A stretch of DNA of 64,000 bases. Source: Bugulina stolonifera. Lineage: Eukaryota; Bryozoa; Gymnolaemata; Cheilostomatida; Bugulidae. This document shows, piece after piece, positions 41,501-54,900 of the stretch (position 1 is its first letter; every line of letters begins with the position of its first letter). The DNA is taken from positions 14,547,001-14,611,000 of the forward strand of contig OW285192.1 in assembly GCA_935421135.1 (NCBI GenBank), read 5' to 3'. The translations under genes and the position numbers were made by a program. The notes beneath the pieces were generated by a model. It was not told where the DNA came from, did not search any database, and worked only from the letters and a program-made list of their open reading frames with translations.

Positions 41501-43853
41501 TTATAAATGATACATGTATATTACATTAAGTCGAACTGATAATAGATTGATTCCTGATTTATTACATCTGTACTAAATATAGAGACTCTAGCATTCATGT
41601 GACACTCGCCTGTCATGGGTGACAATGCATGTAGATGTGTAGGAATATTAGATGCGCTTCATATCAAGTACAAATCATAAGGTCAACGATGTACATTATT
41701 ACTGTAGGATAGAGCATTCTGTTTAGTTGAATATCATAGAATCACCATCATTATGCAAATATAAATGACGCTTAAACTTTAAATGACCCTGGGAGTAGAG
41801 CTACTATATTAGACCAGTTGAATATTAAAGAGCCATACTATGAAAAATTAAATTATTAATATGAACCGTCTGCCAGATGTAAGAGAGAAAGTGTCAAACA
41901 AGTTTATTGATAAGTGTGGAGAGTAAGTTTATCTATACAACAGAATGCAACCATGGAGATAATATTTAGTTCAGCTGTACATGGACTTGTAATTGCACTC
42001 GTACTCCGGTTTCCTTTTATTTGACGTATTCAGACAGCTGAGAAAACTCTATTAGAGAGAATCAAATTTCATTAAAATGTATATTTTGATATGACGGTTA
42101 AAGCCACAACTCAACTTGAAGAACACCATCAACAACCACCTACTAATTAACATAACCGTGTCTCAGACGTCCCCCAATTGTGTAAATGTCTTTTAAAAAC
42201 ACTCGAGATCCCGTCATGCAGATACCAACTCCTTAACTAGCTTTCTACAATGGATCTTACACAGAACATTCATACAGCGCACTGACTGTACATATTAATC
42301 TATATGTGTATGACAGTAGAGATCGTAGGCCTACTAGTTACGTCCCTAATTAATCTGATACAAAACATGCATACAGATCTACCAGTAACCCATTTTCACA
42401 AGAACTCTTAGCATTAAATCTACTTACTGTAGCTAGACACTCAATTACCAAGAGACATATAAAAGGTATATGACAGAGCATATGTGAAAATATCAATAAA
42501 GATCTGTTTTGATTTGCATAGCTAGCTAACTGTGTTTATGAGTGCTGTATTATACATGTCCATCTACTTCATCTCTAACATATGCTACAATTAATACTCA
42601 ACACTGCTTCTACTCTGGTATCAAGATCCCTAAATTTACTGTAAGAATTCAGTAAGCAACTATGATCGATAATGGGGACATTCCACATACATGTACATAT
42701 GCTGTATTTGAATCAAAGTGATGTTTATGTATGAAATCTCCTCAAACAGAAAGTACCAAGTTATTGAAATATTGAATTTATCTTGTTTACCAACTACATT
42801 TTGCAAAAGTGACTACCATTATATTATATGGCACACTGATCAACGAATTAGCTATGTCAAATGAACTAGTAATTTCAATACCTGTCAGTAGATGTCGCAC
42901 CACTCGCAAACAGTCACCGACAGTGACTGCACTTACACAATGCATGTGTACTGAGTAGGCATATTTACATGTTTTAAATGAAATAAAAATATGCAATAGG
43001 ATAGCCTACATTTTAAAATTTCAATTTGAGATAAATTATTTGAACTGCTAATTAATTTAATGACCTAAAGATACCATTACTGGCACTTCAATTATGATTA
43101 TTACTATTATTAGATTATATACAGTAAATGTAGAAATGTAGATATTAGGATGTAATTTCGGTACAATTAACATGTGGGAGTAAATCAAAATCATATTATA
43201 TGTGTGAGCTTGACAACACACCGTAGTGAGTCAACCTTCGAGCTTCAACTAATATAAGATTATCTCTACATATAGGCCTACATGTAGCCTAAAGTGCATA
43301 TGCTGACGTAGCGCCCTTAAGTAGCATAGTAAAAAAAGAAGCACCATGTTCAGTGTCATTCTAAAAACAATATCTCTATCACTGCTCTACACACATCATG
43401 TGACACTATCACTGACTATAATATGATTATTTATGATTACTTGTTGATTAGACTTTTATTGACTTAGCCCACTAACAATAAATAATATGGAGGTTCAACA
43501 TTTCAGTAAATTGTACAATTTGGCTGAGGAACCAAAAATTAAGAGGCCCCGGCCCAATCAGGGAGATTGGACATGCATCACTGTATTGAATGTACACAAA
43601 GTGAAAGTAACTAACCAACTTCAACTTTAACTTAGACTAGACTTGCATTTGACTTTTATTTGCAGGTTAAACACCAATATTTGAAAGTTTTTATGCTATA
43701 TCCATTAAGCTCAGAGCTAAATTGATCATTGCTAGTTTTTCTCACCAGAAGTGAACTTTCCTTAATTGCTTGGGAAGCAGATTCTCTCAAATGTTGAGCA
43801 GTGCCTCTTCCCGTCAGCTGGGTTGCGAACGAGCGTTTGGGTCCCGTTGGCAT
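353..43853 (-). CDS. DOCK9/10/11-like (zizimin/DOCK-D) guanine nucleotide exchange factor, 50 exons, 3' end beyond window
   Basis: The product is a DOCK-family exchange factor; relatives of the zizimin group activate Cdc42 and Rac-type GTPases at membranes to remodel actin. Fifty exons can be chained with intact reading frame, GT-AG sites and matching phases, totalling 6,233 coding nt (about 2,077 codons). Human DOCK9 is about 2,070 residues, so only the last several dozen codons are missing, below position 1. Domain order is the DOCK-C/D N-terminal region, PH, C2-like DHR-1, helical/armadillo-like middle and catalytic DHR-2. The PH domain after a DOCK-C/D N-terminus places it in the DOCK-D (zizimin) group rather than DOCK6/7/8. 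It may be pro-orthologous to vertebrate DOCK9, 10 and 11, so no single symbol is given. The start is the ATG at 43853, which opens exon 1. Exon coordinates are in the block entries below. Exons 5 and 14 are 18-nt micro-exons and less certain than the rest. Confidence 0.93.
477..2713 (-). other. DOCK intron 49, nothing recognised
   Basis: This is 2.2 kb of AT-rich sequence between exons 50 and 49. No open frame with coding character, transposon ends or tandem array was seen. Confidence 0.5.
4105..5120. repeat. 23-bp minisatellite, about 44 copies, in DOCK intron 47
   Basis: The unit contains GACTACGTATAAAGTCAGTG preceded by three or four G. Variants (ACTATG, GAGA, GACGACG) recur in the same order in separate stretches, which points to block duplication within the array as well as single-unit slippage. 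It lies about 90 bp downstream of the exon 47 donor. Confidence 0.97.
7638..7671. promoter_or_regulatory. Perfect inverted repeat of a DR1-like nuclear-receptor half-site pair
   Basis: AGGTTCAAAGTTCA and its exact reverse complement (7658-7671) are separated by 6 bp. AGGTTCA-AAGTTCA resembles the DR1/HNF4-type site (AGGTCA A AGGTCA; the CAAAG core is typical of HNF4). It lies about 1 kb upstream of gene D, inside the DOCK intron. Function is inferred. Confidence 0.3.
7690..7876. mobile_element. Possible short pogo/Tc1-mariner-type MITE
   Basis: The right end, read in reverse, is CAGTGGAACTCACTTAATTC, resembling the CAGTGGAACC ends of pogo-like elements. The left end carries a weaker related GAAACTTGCTTAATTCAA. 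TA dinucleotides flank both ends approximately. The interior repeats phrases such as GGGACCA and TTTGAATTA. The arms match only in part, so the call is tentative. Confidence 0.3.
8702..9772 (+). CDS. Gene D: single-exon 356-aa membrane protein nested antisense in a DOCK intron
   Basis: I do not recognise a family. The protein has a short N-terminus (about 34 residues), one strongly hydrophobic segment at roughly residues 35-64 ([19 protein letters not shown]) ending in a CVMCSCS cluster suitable for palmitoylation, then a basic juxtamembrane stretch ([13 protein letters not shown]). The long polar Ser/Cys-rich tail ends in RLSVV, a class I PDZ-ligand pattern (S-x-V at the C-terminus). Without a cleavable signal it would be a signal-anchor protein with most of its mass cytoplasmic. 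It lies wholly inside the DOCK intron between exons 43 and 44, on the opposite strand. Two short upstream ORFs start at 8636 and 8662, the second overlapping the main start. An AATAAA lies at 10176-10181. An upstream non-coding exon is possible, since a TTTCTACAG acceptor-like site lies just before 8630. The length and clean frame make chance unlikely. Confidence 0.72.
   Translation: MAQNIIHTPSVLGDNGDLNYPGVARHGGMTHIKQFSLIVYLSPLLGLIGSIIVSLALLYICVMCSCSRPKGNHLSRTSHNRKEEYYASRKLKENIIGKRLSTSHKPVRQFHRRRHYYSFKKRLKFPLITVKSAPNLKIYMTGERNSDNKGCHLTRVPPNQKSVLTRVDSQCHSISEISHQSSTASLDDTDRCIQENGTTCNPTYSRYAENLRTIPISKSLILSSVKKEKNNFSSRSLQDFHSCQHCSQIPTIVVSSVKSCRFNCSPITNGVSILHKNGRNEFSIDELCGTGGSRKHDISKKEVGTQTYISGIYTERWEKGVCNTNTKWMLPRSQSDYASLPSSAAERQMIQRLSVV
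11627..11800. repeat. 25-bp minisatellite (about 7 copies) derived from the exon 41 splice donor
   Basis: On the gene strand each unit reads CTGCAGTATAGATAAGAGAG plus a short AT tail. The exon 41 end and donor are TTACAGTACAG|GTAAGAGAA, so the units are copies of this junction. One unit keeps TATAG|GTAAGAG as a potential second donor; the others carry G to A at the donor G. Confidence 0.93.
11801..29218 (-). CDS. DOCK exons 19-41: helical/armadillo-like middle region
   Basis: Exons: 29126-29218, 28086-28139, 27086-27201, 26674-26788, 26290-26445, 25899-26057, 25394-25477, 25172-25207, 24043-24148, 23807-23827, 21070-21248, 20829-20938, 20203-20387, 20033-20056, 19245-19478, 18915-18981, 18466-18519, 15015-15142, 14585-14685, 14134-14271, 13632-13805, 13391-13504, 11801-11922. 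DOCK9-like anchors are [115 protein letters not shown] and [20 protein letters not shown]. Exons 31 to 33 encode a Ser/Thr-rich, poorly conserved insert, as at the same place in DOCK9. Exons 28 (21 nt) and 32 (24 nt) are frame-neutral micro-exons encoding short Lys-rich peptides. Confidence 0.9.
12552..13276. mobile_element. Non-autonomous hAT-type element, 725 bp, in DOCK intron 40
   Basis: The terminal inverted repeats are identical: TAGAGGTGGAACGAGAC at the left and its exact reverse complement at the right. The flanking 8-bp target duplication ATTGCATA (12544-12551 and 13277-13284) is perfect. Eight-bp duplications and A/G-rich ends of this kind are typical of the hAT superfamily. Subterminal CTCGTCTCGA repeats are present at both ends. 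No transposase frame is seen, so it would depend on a protein from elsewhere. Confidence 0.92.
16672..16715. repeat. Imperfect inverted repeat with GGGAGTTGTT arms
   Basis: GGGAGTTGTTTACCC and GGGAGAACAACTCC face each other across a short spacer. It is one of several inverted occurrences of a recurrent GGAGTTGT-type sequence in these introns. Confidence 0.5.
17681..17860. repeat. 20-bp minisatellite, about 9 copies
   Basis: The unit is TGTACTGATACTAATACCAG. The last copies change to TGTACTAGTACTAATACCAG and run into TAGTAC-rich sequence. Confidence 0.96.
18755..18895. repeat. TAGTAC-rich inverted-repeat cluster
   Basis: CATCTCTACTAGTACTGA and the opposite-facing AGTAGAGATG surround a CTA trinucleotide run and repeated GTACTAGTAC palindromes. 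The structure is foldback-like; it may be a decayed element or expanded simple sequence. Confidence 0.5.
20408..20622. promoter_or_regulatory. Cluster of X-box (RFX-type) motifs in DOCK intron 30
   Basis: Four 14-mers fit the X-box consensus RYYNYYATRRNRAC exactly: GTTACCATAGTAAC (20432-20445), GTTACTATGGCAAC (20534-20547), GTTGCTATAGCGAC (20558-20571) and GTTACTATGGCAAC (20609-20622). Near matches lie at 20408-20421, 20458-20470 and 20481-20494. RFX factors bind such sites, classically in genes for cilia. Whether any factor binds here is unknown; a decayed tandem repeat of one ancestral motif is the alternative. Confidence 0.45.
22684..22818. repeat. 26-bp tandem repeat, 4 to 5 copies
   Basis: The unit contains TAACTAAAGTTCTTTAAAAT followed by an AT run. 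The last copy is interrupted by ACATGT and diverged. Confidence 0.95.
23369..23506. repeat. 69-bp direct tandem duplication
   Basis: Two copies beginning CATGACATGATACTATTA differ at only about two positions, so the duplication is recent. It lies in DOCK intron 28. Confidence 0.95.
26126..26238. repeat. Inverted pair of AAGTTGTTCTCTTCT-type sequence
   Basis: AATAAGTTGTTCTCTTCT near 26126 faces AGAGAGAAGATAACTTCT near 26218 within the small intron between DOCK exons 24 and 23. In RNA it could form a loose hairpin. Confidence 0.45.
28713..29118. repeat. 20-bp minisatellite, about 20 copies, in DOCK intron 19
   Basis: The unit is ACCAGTGACCGTGTATATAC, with variants TATGC and GTGTATGC. The array stops about 8 bp before the exon 19 donor (29126), so it begins almost at the splice site. 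All three minus-strand frames stay open because 20 is not a multiple of 3 and the unit lacks stops; these frames are not genes. Confidence 0.97.
29578..31209 (-). CDS. DOCK exons 15-18: DHR-1 (C2-like) domain
   Basis: Exon 15 31025-31209, exon 16 30599-30664, exon 17 30169-30428, exon 18 29578-29749. Motifs in order are [31 protein letters not shown], the [20 protein letters not shown] segment, [13 protein letters not shown] and GYSWIPLM. These line up with the DHR-1 region of DOCK9, where the module is a C2 variant that binds membrane lipids. Exon 18 continues with the LPAGYSQ and [17 protein letters not shown] strands. Phases are continuous across all four junctions. Confidence 0.92.
31210..32601 (-). 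other. DOCK intron 14, nothing firm
   Basis: No exon with a compatible phase was found. A splice-like 14-nt segment near 31735 was rejected because its phase breaks the frame. Confidence 0.45.
32602..35040 (-). CDS. DOCK exons 9-14: linker and pre-DHR-1 region
   Basis: Exons 34877-35040, 34460-34606, 33964-34179, 33485-33687, 33015-33217 and the 18-nt exon 14 at 32602-32619. Landmarks shared with DOCK9 are [20 protein letters not shown] (exon 11), [19 protein letters not shown] and the [12 protein letters not shown] end of exon 12, and the [18 protein letters not shown] segment of exon 13. Exon 14 encodes about six residues (ADGKQR). Phase is 1 on both sides, and exon 13 also joins exon 15 directly in frame, so exon 14 may be optional. 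Exon 9 is rich in Gly, Ser and Asp and probably disordered. Confidence 0.88.
34795..34808. repeat. Poly-C run
   Basis: This is a homopolymer of about 12 C just below DOCK exon 9. It is a likely site of length variation or assembly error. Confidence 0.8.
35148..35425. repeat. 39-bp minisatellite (about 7 copies) derived from the exon 8 splice donor
   Basis: On the gene strand, units contain GCACGTGCTGAAGGTAGTTA, while exon 8 ends CGCACTGAAG|GTAGTTAAC. Each complete unit therefore repeats the exon 8 end and its donor. Some units have TTTAG|GTAGTT or a diverged GAAGGGGG. The plus strand reads as an open [12 protein letters not shown] repeat only because 39 is a multiple of 3. Confidence 0.94.
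35425..36552 (-). CDS. DOCK exons 6-8: PH domain
   Basis: Exon 6 36454-36552, exon 7 35959-36087, exon 8 35425-35590. The PH fold begins with KKGWLYKG in exon 6, continues with [11 protein letters not shown] in exon 7, and ends in the C-terminal helix with the invariant Trp ([14 protein letters not shown]) in exon 8. In zizimin proteins this domain binds phosphoinositides and brings the GEF to membranes. The donor of exon 8 (GAAG|GTAGTT) is immediately followed by a 39-bp minisatellite whose units copy this same junction. Confidence 0.92.
36553..38113 (-). other. DOCK intron 5
   Basis: It contains one copy of a degraded dispersed repeat (about 36660-36845, related to 52975-53150) and a loose inverted pair of GAGGTTGTCTTCTCTTTT-type sequence at about 37393-37440. 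No gene is seen. Confidence 0.45.
36660..36845. repeat. Degraded dispersed repeat, copy 1
   Basis: It shares CTGGGTCACAAACAAAAATC and, about 80 bp on, an AGCTTATCGGCATACCCAGG segment with the region at 52975-53150. The type is unknown. Confidence 0.45.
38114..43853 (-). CDS. DOCK exons 1-5: N-terminal DOCK-C/D region
   Basis: Exon 1 43746-43853 (36 codons, begins [13 protein letters not shown]), exon 2 39711-39827, exon 3 38808-38983, exon 4 38444-38504, exon 5 38114-38131. Exon 2 carries [15 protein letters not shown] and the [11 protein letters not shown] segment, the hallmark N-terminal motif of DOCK9/10/11 (in DOCK9, IEPLDYE followed by LLFPYDDF). Exon 3 contains a QECIKTY motif also found in DOCK9. 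Exon 4 ends in an acidic stretch (EADIEERDE) that matches the acidic linker before the PH domain. Exon 5 is an 18-nt micro-exon encoding LYDLML, with a good TTTCAG acceptor and CTG|GTAAGT donor. It is phase 0 on both sides, so skipping it keeps the frame; I hold it at about 0.45. Confidence 0.85.
39828..43745 (-). other. DOCK intron 1 (3.9 kb), nothing recognised
   Basis: The first intron follows the start-codon exon and is the longest gene-free intron here. Long first introns often hold enhancers, but I see no specific motif cluster, array or transposon end that I could defend. Confidence 0.5.
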
Positions 43854-45028
43854 TTTGCTGCTAGCATACAGCTATAATATACTTCAAAACATTGTTCCCT
43901 TTCAGTACTTAGTAAACAAAATGTTCAGCAAAATCCAAGAAAATTGTATGACTACTAAAACATAAAATTGTAGCAAGTTTCATATGTTTTGCTTCTCTCT
44001 AGAGCAGGAACTGGTATTGGATTTCCGGTGAAATAGCTGATGGGTCTATCGCAATCCTAAGCCAAGATATCGTACTTATTCGAGGGTCTCGGTCAATATT
44101 GCGTCTAACTTGTGTAGACCAACAGGCTAGATTTAAAACCAGCGAAGCTGTTTTCTGCAAATTTCAGTAGAATCGATTCTGTGAAAGTTAATAGATTTTT
44201 GGACATTAACAATTTCAACAATGATTTTTTAAATAACTGATAAATTAATACTTTACTCTACAGTTAGTTATCGCTAATGTCTTTGATGCAGATTATCAAT
44301 TGAAAGGACAACTCCAAAAATCATCACTTTTCTATAATAATTTTACATATTATTTGCTCAAACAATTTTATCCTGCAAGTAGAGGTATTTTTATGTACAT
44401 GTACATTTCACAACATACATTTAAATCCAGTGAAATTTATTGGAAAATTACATGTACAGAAATTACAGACACGTTACTTCAATCCGTTAGGGGGTTTGAC
44501 CATACACCATTGTTCAATCTGTACTGTCAATATGCTGATTTTGCTTTTCCCAAAATCAATTGAAAATATTTTACAGTTTTTAGTAAAATGTTTTATTTAA
44601 AATGACCATAATAAAAGACAATAGTAAAATACCAAACTACACTGATTAAAATCAATCAGCTGCCATCATTGGACTAACTAGTGTCGAGTTTAAATTAACA
44701 TTCAGTTGATTAGTAACATACTAGTCAGATAATGCTGATAAAACACAGCCAGAAGTAATACAATTGTATTACATACAATTTCATAATGGGATTCAATTTG
44801 GTTCAAAATTCAAAATAATACAGACATCACCAGAACAGATTTAAGAACTGTTGCAAGCACAATTAACATTGCATATACAACTAACTGTGTGAATTATCTG
44901 GAAAACCTAGAATACAGTAGTAGATCTTGAAGGACAGCTCATACCAACTATAAATAGTTTACTATAAGAGAGTGAGGACGTGCTATAACTTGTAAGCCAT
45001 CCACCTGCAGGAGATTGGCAGCCATTAG
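43854..45028. other. Intergenic region: PRPS 3' end and DOCK 5' end
   Basis: Both neighbours run on the minus strand, so this 1.2 kb should hold the PRPS 3' UTR and the DOCK promoter and 5' UTR. Minus-strand AATAAA hexamers lie at 44592-44597 and 44436-44441. An 87-codon frame at 44300-44563 on the plus strand has no coding character that I can recognise. No clear TATA or initiator was identified. Confidence 0.4.
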
Positions 45029-50971
<5,943 letters not shown>

Positions 50972-51943
50972 GGTAAACACTGGATACGACTTGGAAAATA
51001 TATACAATAAATATATTCTGATAAAATGAGGTGTTAAACTCAACAACAAGCCTAAAACTTTCGACTAGGCACTATGTGTGGATCTTTTGGAAAACTACTA
51101 CCACTAATATCGAAATAAATTTTGTCAACATGTGAAGTTTGCACGCACGTGACTTTTATTCAGCTTAGTTAGTTACCCAATCAAAAAGATGCATAACATT
51201 TTTCAACCAATAATCAAGTTTGGAAACCGGTATCCAATTATATTCATCGACAAGTTATGAAAGTTTTCTAAAAGTGTTGCTGTTGATATAATGAGAATAC
51301 AACTTCTAAACGCTTGAAAAACTGAAATGGAAATAAAATATTCCAAACCTCGCACTGTCTATTATAATAATAATAGGATACATGGCTTCCAGGACACTAC
51401 CTCTCAGTCTTTTCTAAGTTGTATAGCATCATTTTAGCAAAAGTTACAAATCAACCATAGAGCTACATAAATACAACATACATGTAGGTTGATTAGCAAA
51501 ATTTCAACCTCGTCTAATTAATTCGATAGTGGTACACCTACTACGTCTACTACACTCTACATGATGCCAGGCTGGTCATGCTCAACTGATGACTGCTCTA
51601 ATCAAATTAGGTTTTGCCATCTTGAGCACTTCGAACGTGGAAGAATTCTGGAGGTGTGCTTTTCAAGCTCTTTACACATTTATTTCTACATTGTATTTAC
51701 TTGAATGATAGGAATTTGATACAACTACATTACAACACAATAATTTAATCATCATCTCTAGTCTCTCAGTTACCTGACAATCATTACATATCCCCCATCC
51801 CTCCCATTTTAACTTAGATTCCAGTAACCCCACCCAAGTGTTGAATTCCTTTATTTCACCGAACGCCAGACAGGATTATCAGTTATGCTGACCAGTCAAA
51901 CATTGCGTATTTGTTTTCTCTTTGACATTGTCCTGGTTTCTTT
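50972..51943 (-). promoter_or_regulatory. Probable PRPS promoter region with E-box and CCAAT motifs
   Basis: This is the 972-bp gap between the PRPS start codon and the stop codon of gene B. About 175 bp upstream of the PRPS ATG is CACGTGAC (E-box core CACGTG at 51146-51151), followed by CCAAT at 51177-51181 and two further CCAAT matches near 51207 and 51233. E-boxes bind bHLH factors such as Myc/USF, and mammalian PRPS genes are growth-regulated; a link here is inference. The gene B 3' UTR must also fit in this gap. Confidence 0.35.
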
Positions 51944-54900
51944 CTATCCTTTTTTCACTCCCTTTGTTCTCTTTGCATGATGCCCATCCTCCATATTTGT
52001 GGCACTTTTTACATCTTTTTCATCATTTGCCTCTTGTGCCGCCTTCATCTCACTCCCTTTTGTTTCTGCTTTGACAGCTGTAATTTCACTTGCATTATTT
52101 CCCAGGCTCAATGGCCTAATTTCACTTTCATAGTTCTCCACACCCAATGGCTTTACTTCGCTCCAGTCGTTTGTTTGCTTCAAAGCATCCATTTCATTAA
52201 AATCCATGCTCTTCTTGCTGTGTATACCATAGTGAACTTGTAGAATCGGTGGAGGAATCATTCCACTATAATTTTGTAAACTGCCAACTTGCTGGAGCTT
52301 CATACCATTGAATCCAAGAGTTGCTAGTTTCTCTCCTCTTAACTGATTCAACTGCTGAGACTGATCTAGAAGCTTCTGCTGAAGAGGCATGGCATTGTTG
52401 TTGTCCAACCGTCCTTTTATTGTCGACATCCATATCTTATCCTTTCTAAAACAGCAATGCATACCTAAACATGTACAGGTCAGACCAAGAAATTGTTGTT
52501 GGAATAAAACATTTAAAGAAAAATCATTTTCATTTCGCTTGAGTTTGCAAAGTAAATGTGCTGCATTATTTAAATCATTTGTATGTGGTATGTGTCCATA
52601 GGTGACACTTGATGGTGGCTGTTGTTCTATTTCGCAAAACCTCAACAAAGTTTTCTTTCAGACTAGGAAAGAGATAGGAGTGTTACAATACAAGACAAGC
52701 CAATAGTCTACTGGTATTGTGATGATAGTGCAGCAACTATGGACAAGTCTATGGCTTGGCTACACTGAAACCCAGTGAAGCACAGAGATAGGTGCTACAT
52801 TTAGTTGTGTAGATTGTAGATGCTACATGTACGTTGTGTTGGTGCTACATTTATATTGCGTTGGCGCTACATGTACGCTGCGTAGCTTATTCATCTTTGG
52901 CCTTTCTACCTGGGTTATAAAAACAATCGAGGTGCAGTACTTAGTGTCTTTAAAACCTCTTGAACTAATCTGGGTCGCAAGTAAAAATCCAAAGATGGCT
53001 GTCCGACTCGGGCCCAAATGGCTATTGGCCTGGGATTTTGTTTGGTTGGAGCAAACCATCCCTAGCTCACCGGCACACCTGGGTTTTCCACATGAGAATG
53101 AGAATTTCACTTTTGGCCGTTTTATTTGAAATTCCCATGTAGGTCGCAAAGACGCTAGCTGTACACCGTCGTTTTAATAAACTGAAAAAAAGTGTTCTCA
53201 ACTGAGTTTGCATGGAAATATAATATAATATGTAATACAATGTGATGACTACTTACCTCACCTTTCTCCATGCAATTATGAATATTGCAGATATAACTAA
53301 TGCAGCGACCGCAACTGCAGCAAGTGCAGCATAGATAATGTTAACAAAATCTGGTCTGTTCCTTTAAAATATAAGCATGGTAAAATATAAGATACATACA
53401 TGGAAATTCCTTGCCAAAAAAACGTCTTATTAAATACTCAGTTCTAAATTTAATAAGTTGCTCATTTGATTAAGATGTTTACAGGTAAAGGATAGCATGA
53501 AATGAACAGGGATCTCTGAAATCGGGCTACTTTACATTGCATATTATTTTGATATTGTATTTGTGTTGTAATGTAACGTTGTTTATAGTCACATTTAGAG
53601 ATCAATGGTGGGCGGCCCCATAATACATGGACATCTATTTAGCAGGCTGATTCTATGCCTTTCCCAAAACTACAGTAATTTTGTATGTATTGACAACTTA
53701 CACGATCAGTGTCAGCATTATACAATATAAACTATAATTAATGTTGTAGATTCTAGTTAGGAAGAAAAAGTTCAACATAATAACATAAAATAATGCAATA
53801 GCAAAGTGGCCTGTTAGAATTCTGAATTCATTGAAGCTAAGCTAAAACAGGATTAAGCAGCTTTGACTACCTACATACTAACTAATCTGATTGGGTAATG
53901 TTTATGTACATTGCAAAAATTTCATTGAATTGCCACTGGCATACAAGTAGTATAATATAGTGTATAGACAAAGGGAAGACAACTTCTACACTCAGATAAA
54001 GAGAAGACAACTTTCAAGCTGATATAATTAGCTCCACTAACATTGTGAATTGATGTGAATAGGCACAATGTGCATGTGAAGGTAGATAGATACCCTTTGA
54101 TACTTTTAGCTTTGTGTTGAACAGGTTAATGTCACAGTTATAGTTGTACTTGTACAGAACATTGTAATACTGTTACGTGGAGCATACATGATGCGGCAAC
54201 ATATCATAGGCTAATATTTACTTACACTGCAACCTCAGTATCTAAAAATTAAAATTCACCAAAGTGGTAAACTAACATATCAGAATAAAACCAGCAAAAT
54301 TAGTGCGAGACCAATAGCAAGCCAGTGACCAAAACCATTAGGGTCTTGTACTCAAAAACGAAACATCCTAACAGGGTATTAACAACAGAAATTGTATTTT
54401 CTATTCAGAATATTGATCTTCTACTTTATGAAAATTTTCTAGAAGGTACATGTATGGCTGATTTTGCCCGAATTATGCCAAAATGTTCAATCAGGTTGCT
54501 CAGCCTTTGATCTACTAAACAGAAGCATGAAAGTATACCCTATACCTGCACAATAACTATAATTTATATATGTGCACAACAAGTACACCTTATACCTGAG
54601 CTAAGGTAGGCTACATGTCGAACCATCAATCTCATCAATGGCTCTGGGAAGGGTCCAAACGTGGTAAGCTACATTCATAGATATAATATGTTATACCTAT
54701 GGTTACACTGACCTGTAGTAGCTTCAGTACTTGATAATTTAATTGAAAACCCTGCATTTGAAGTGCCATCAGTGGTAACTTCTGTTCTGCTAGTTCTAGT
54801 TGTAAGGGTAGTTGTAGATGTAGTAGTGGGAGTGGTGGTAGTAGTGGTGGTAGATGTAGTAGTAGGTGTGGTTGTTGTCGAAGTAGTTGAAACGCCAACT

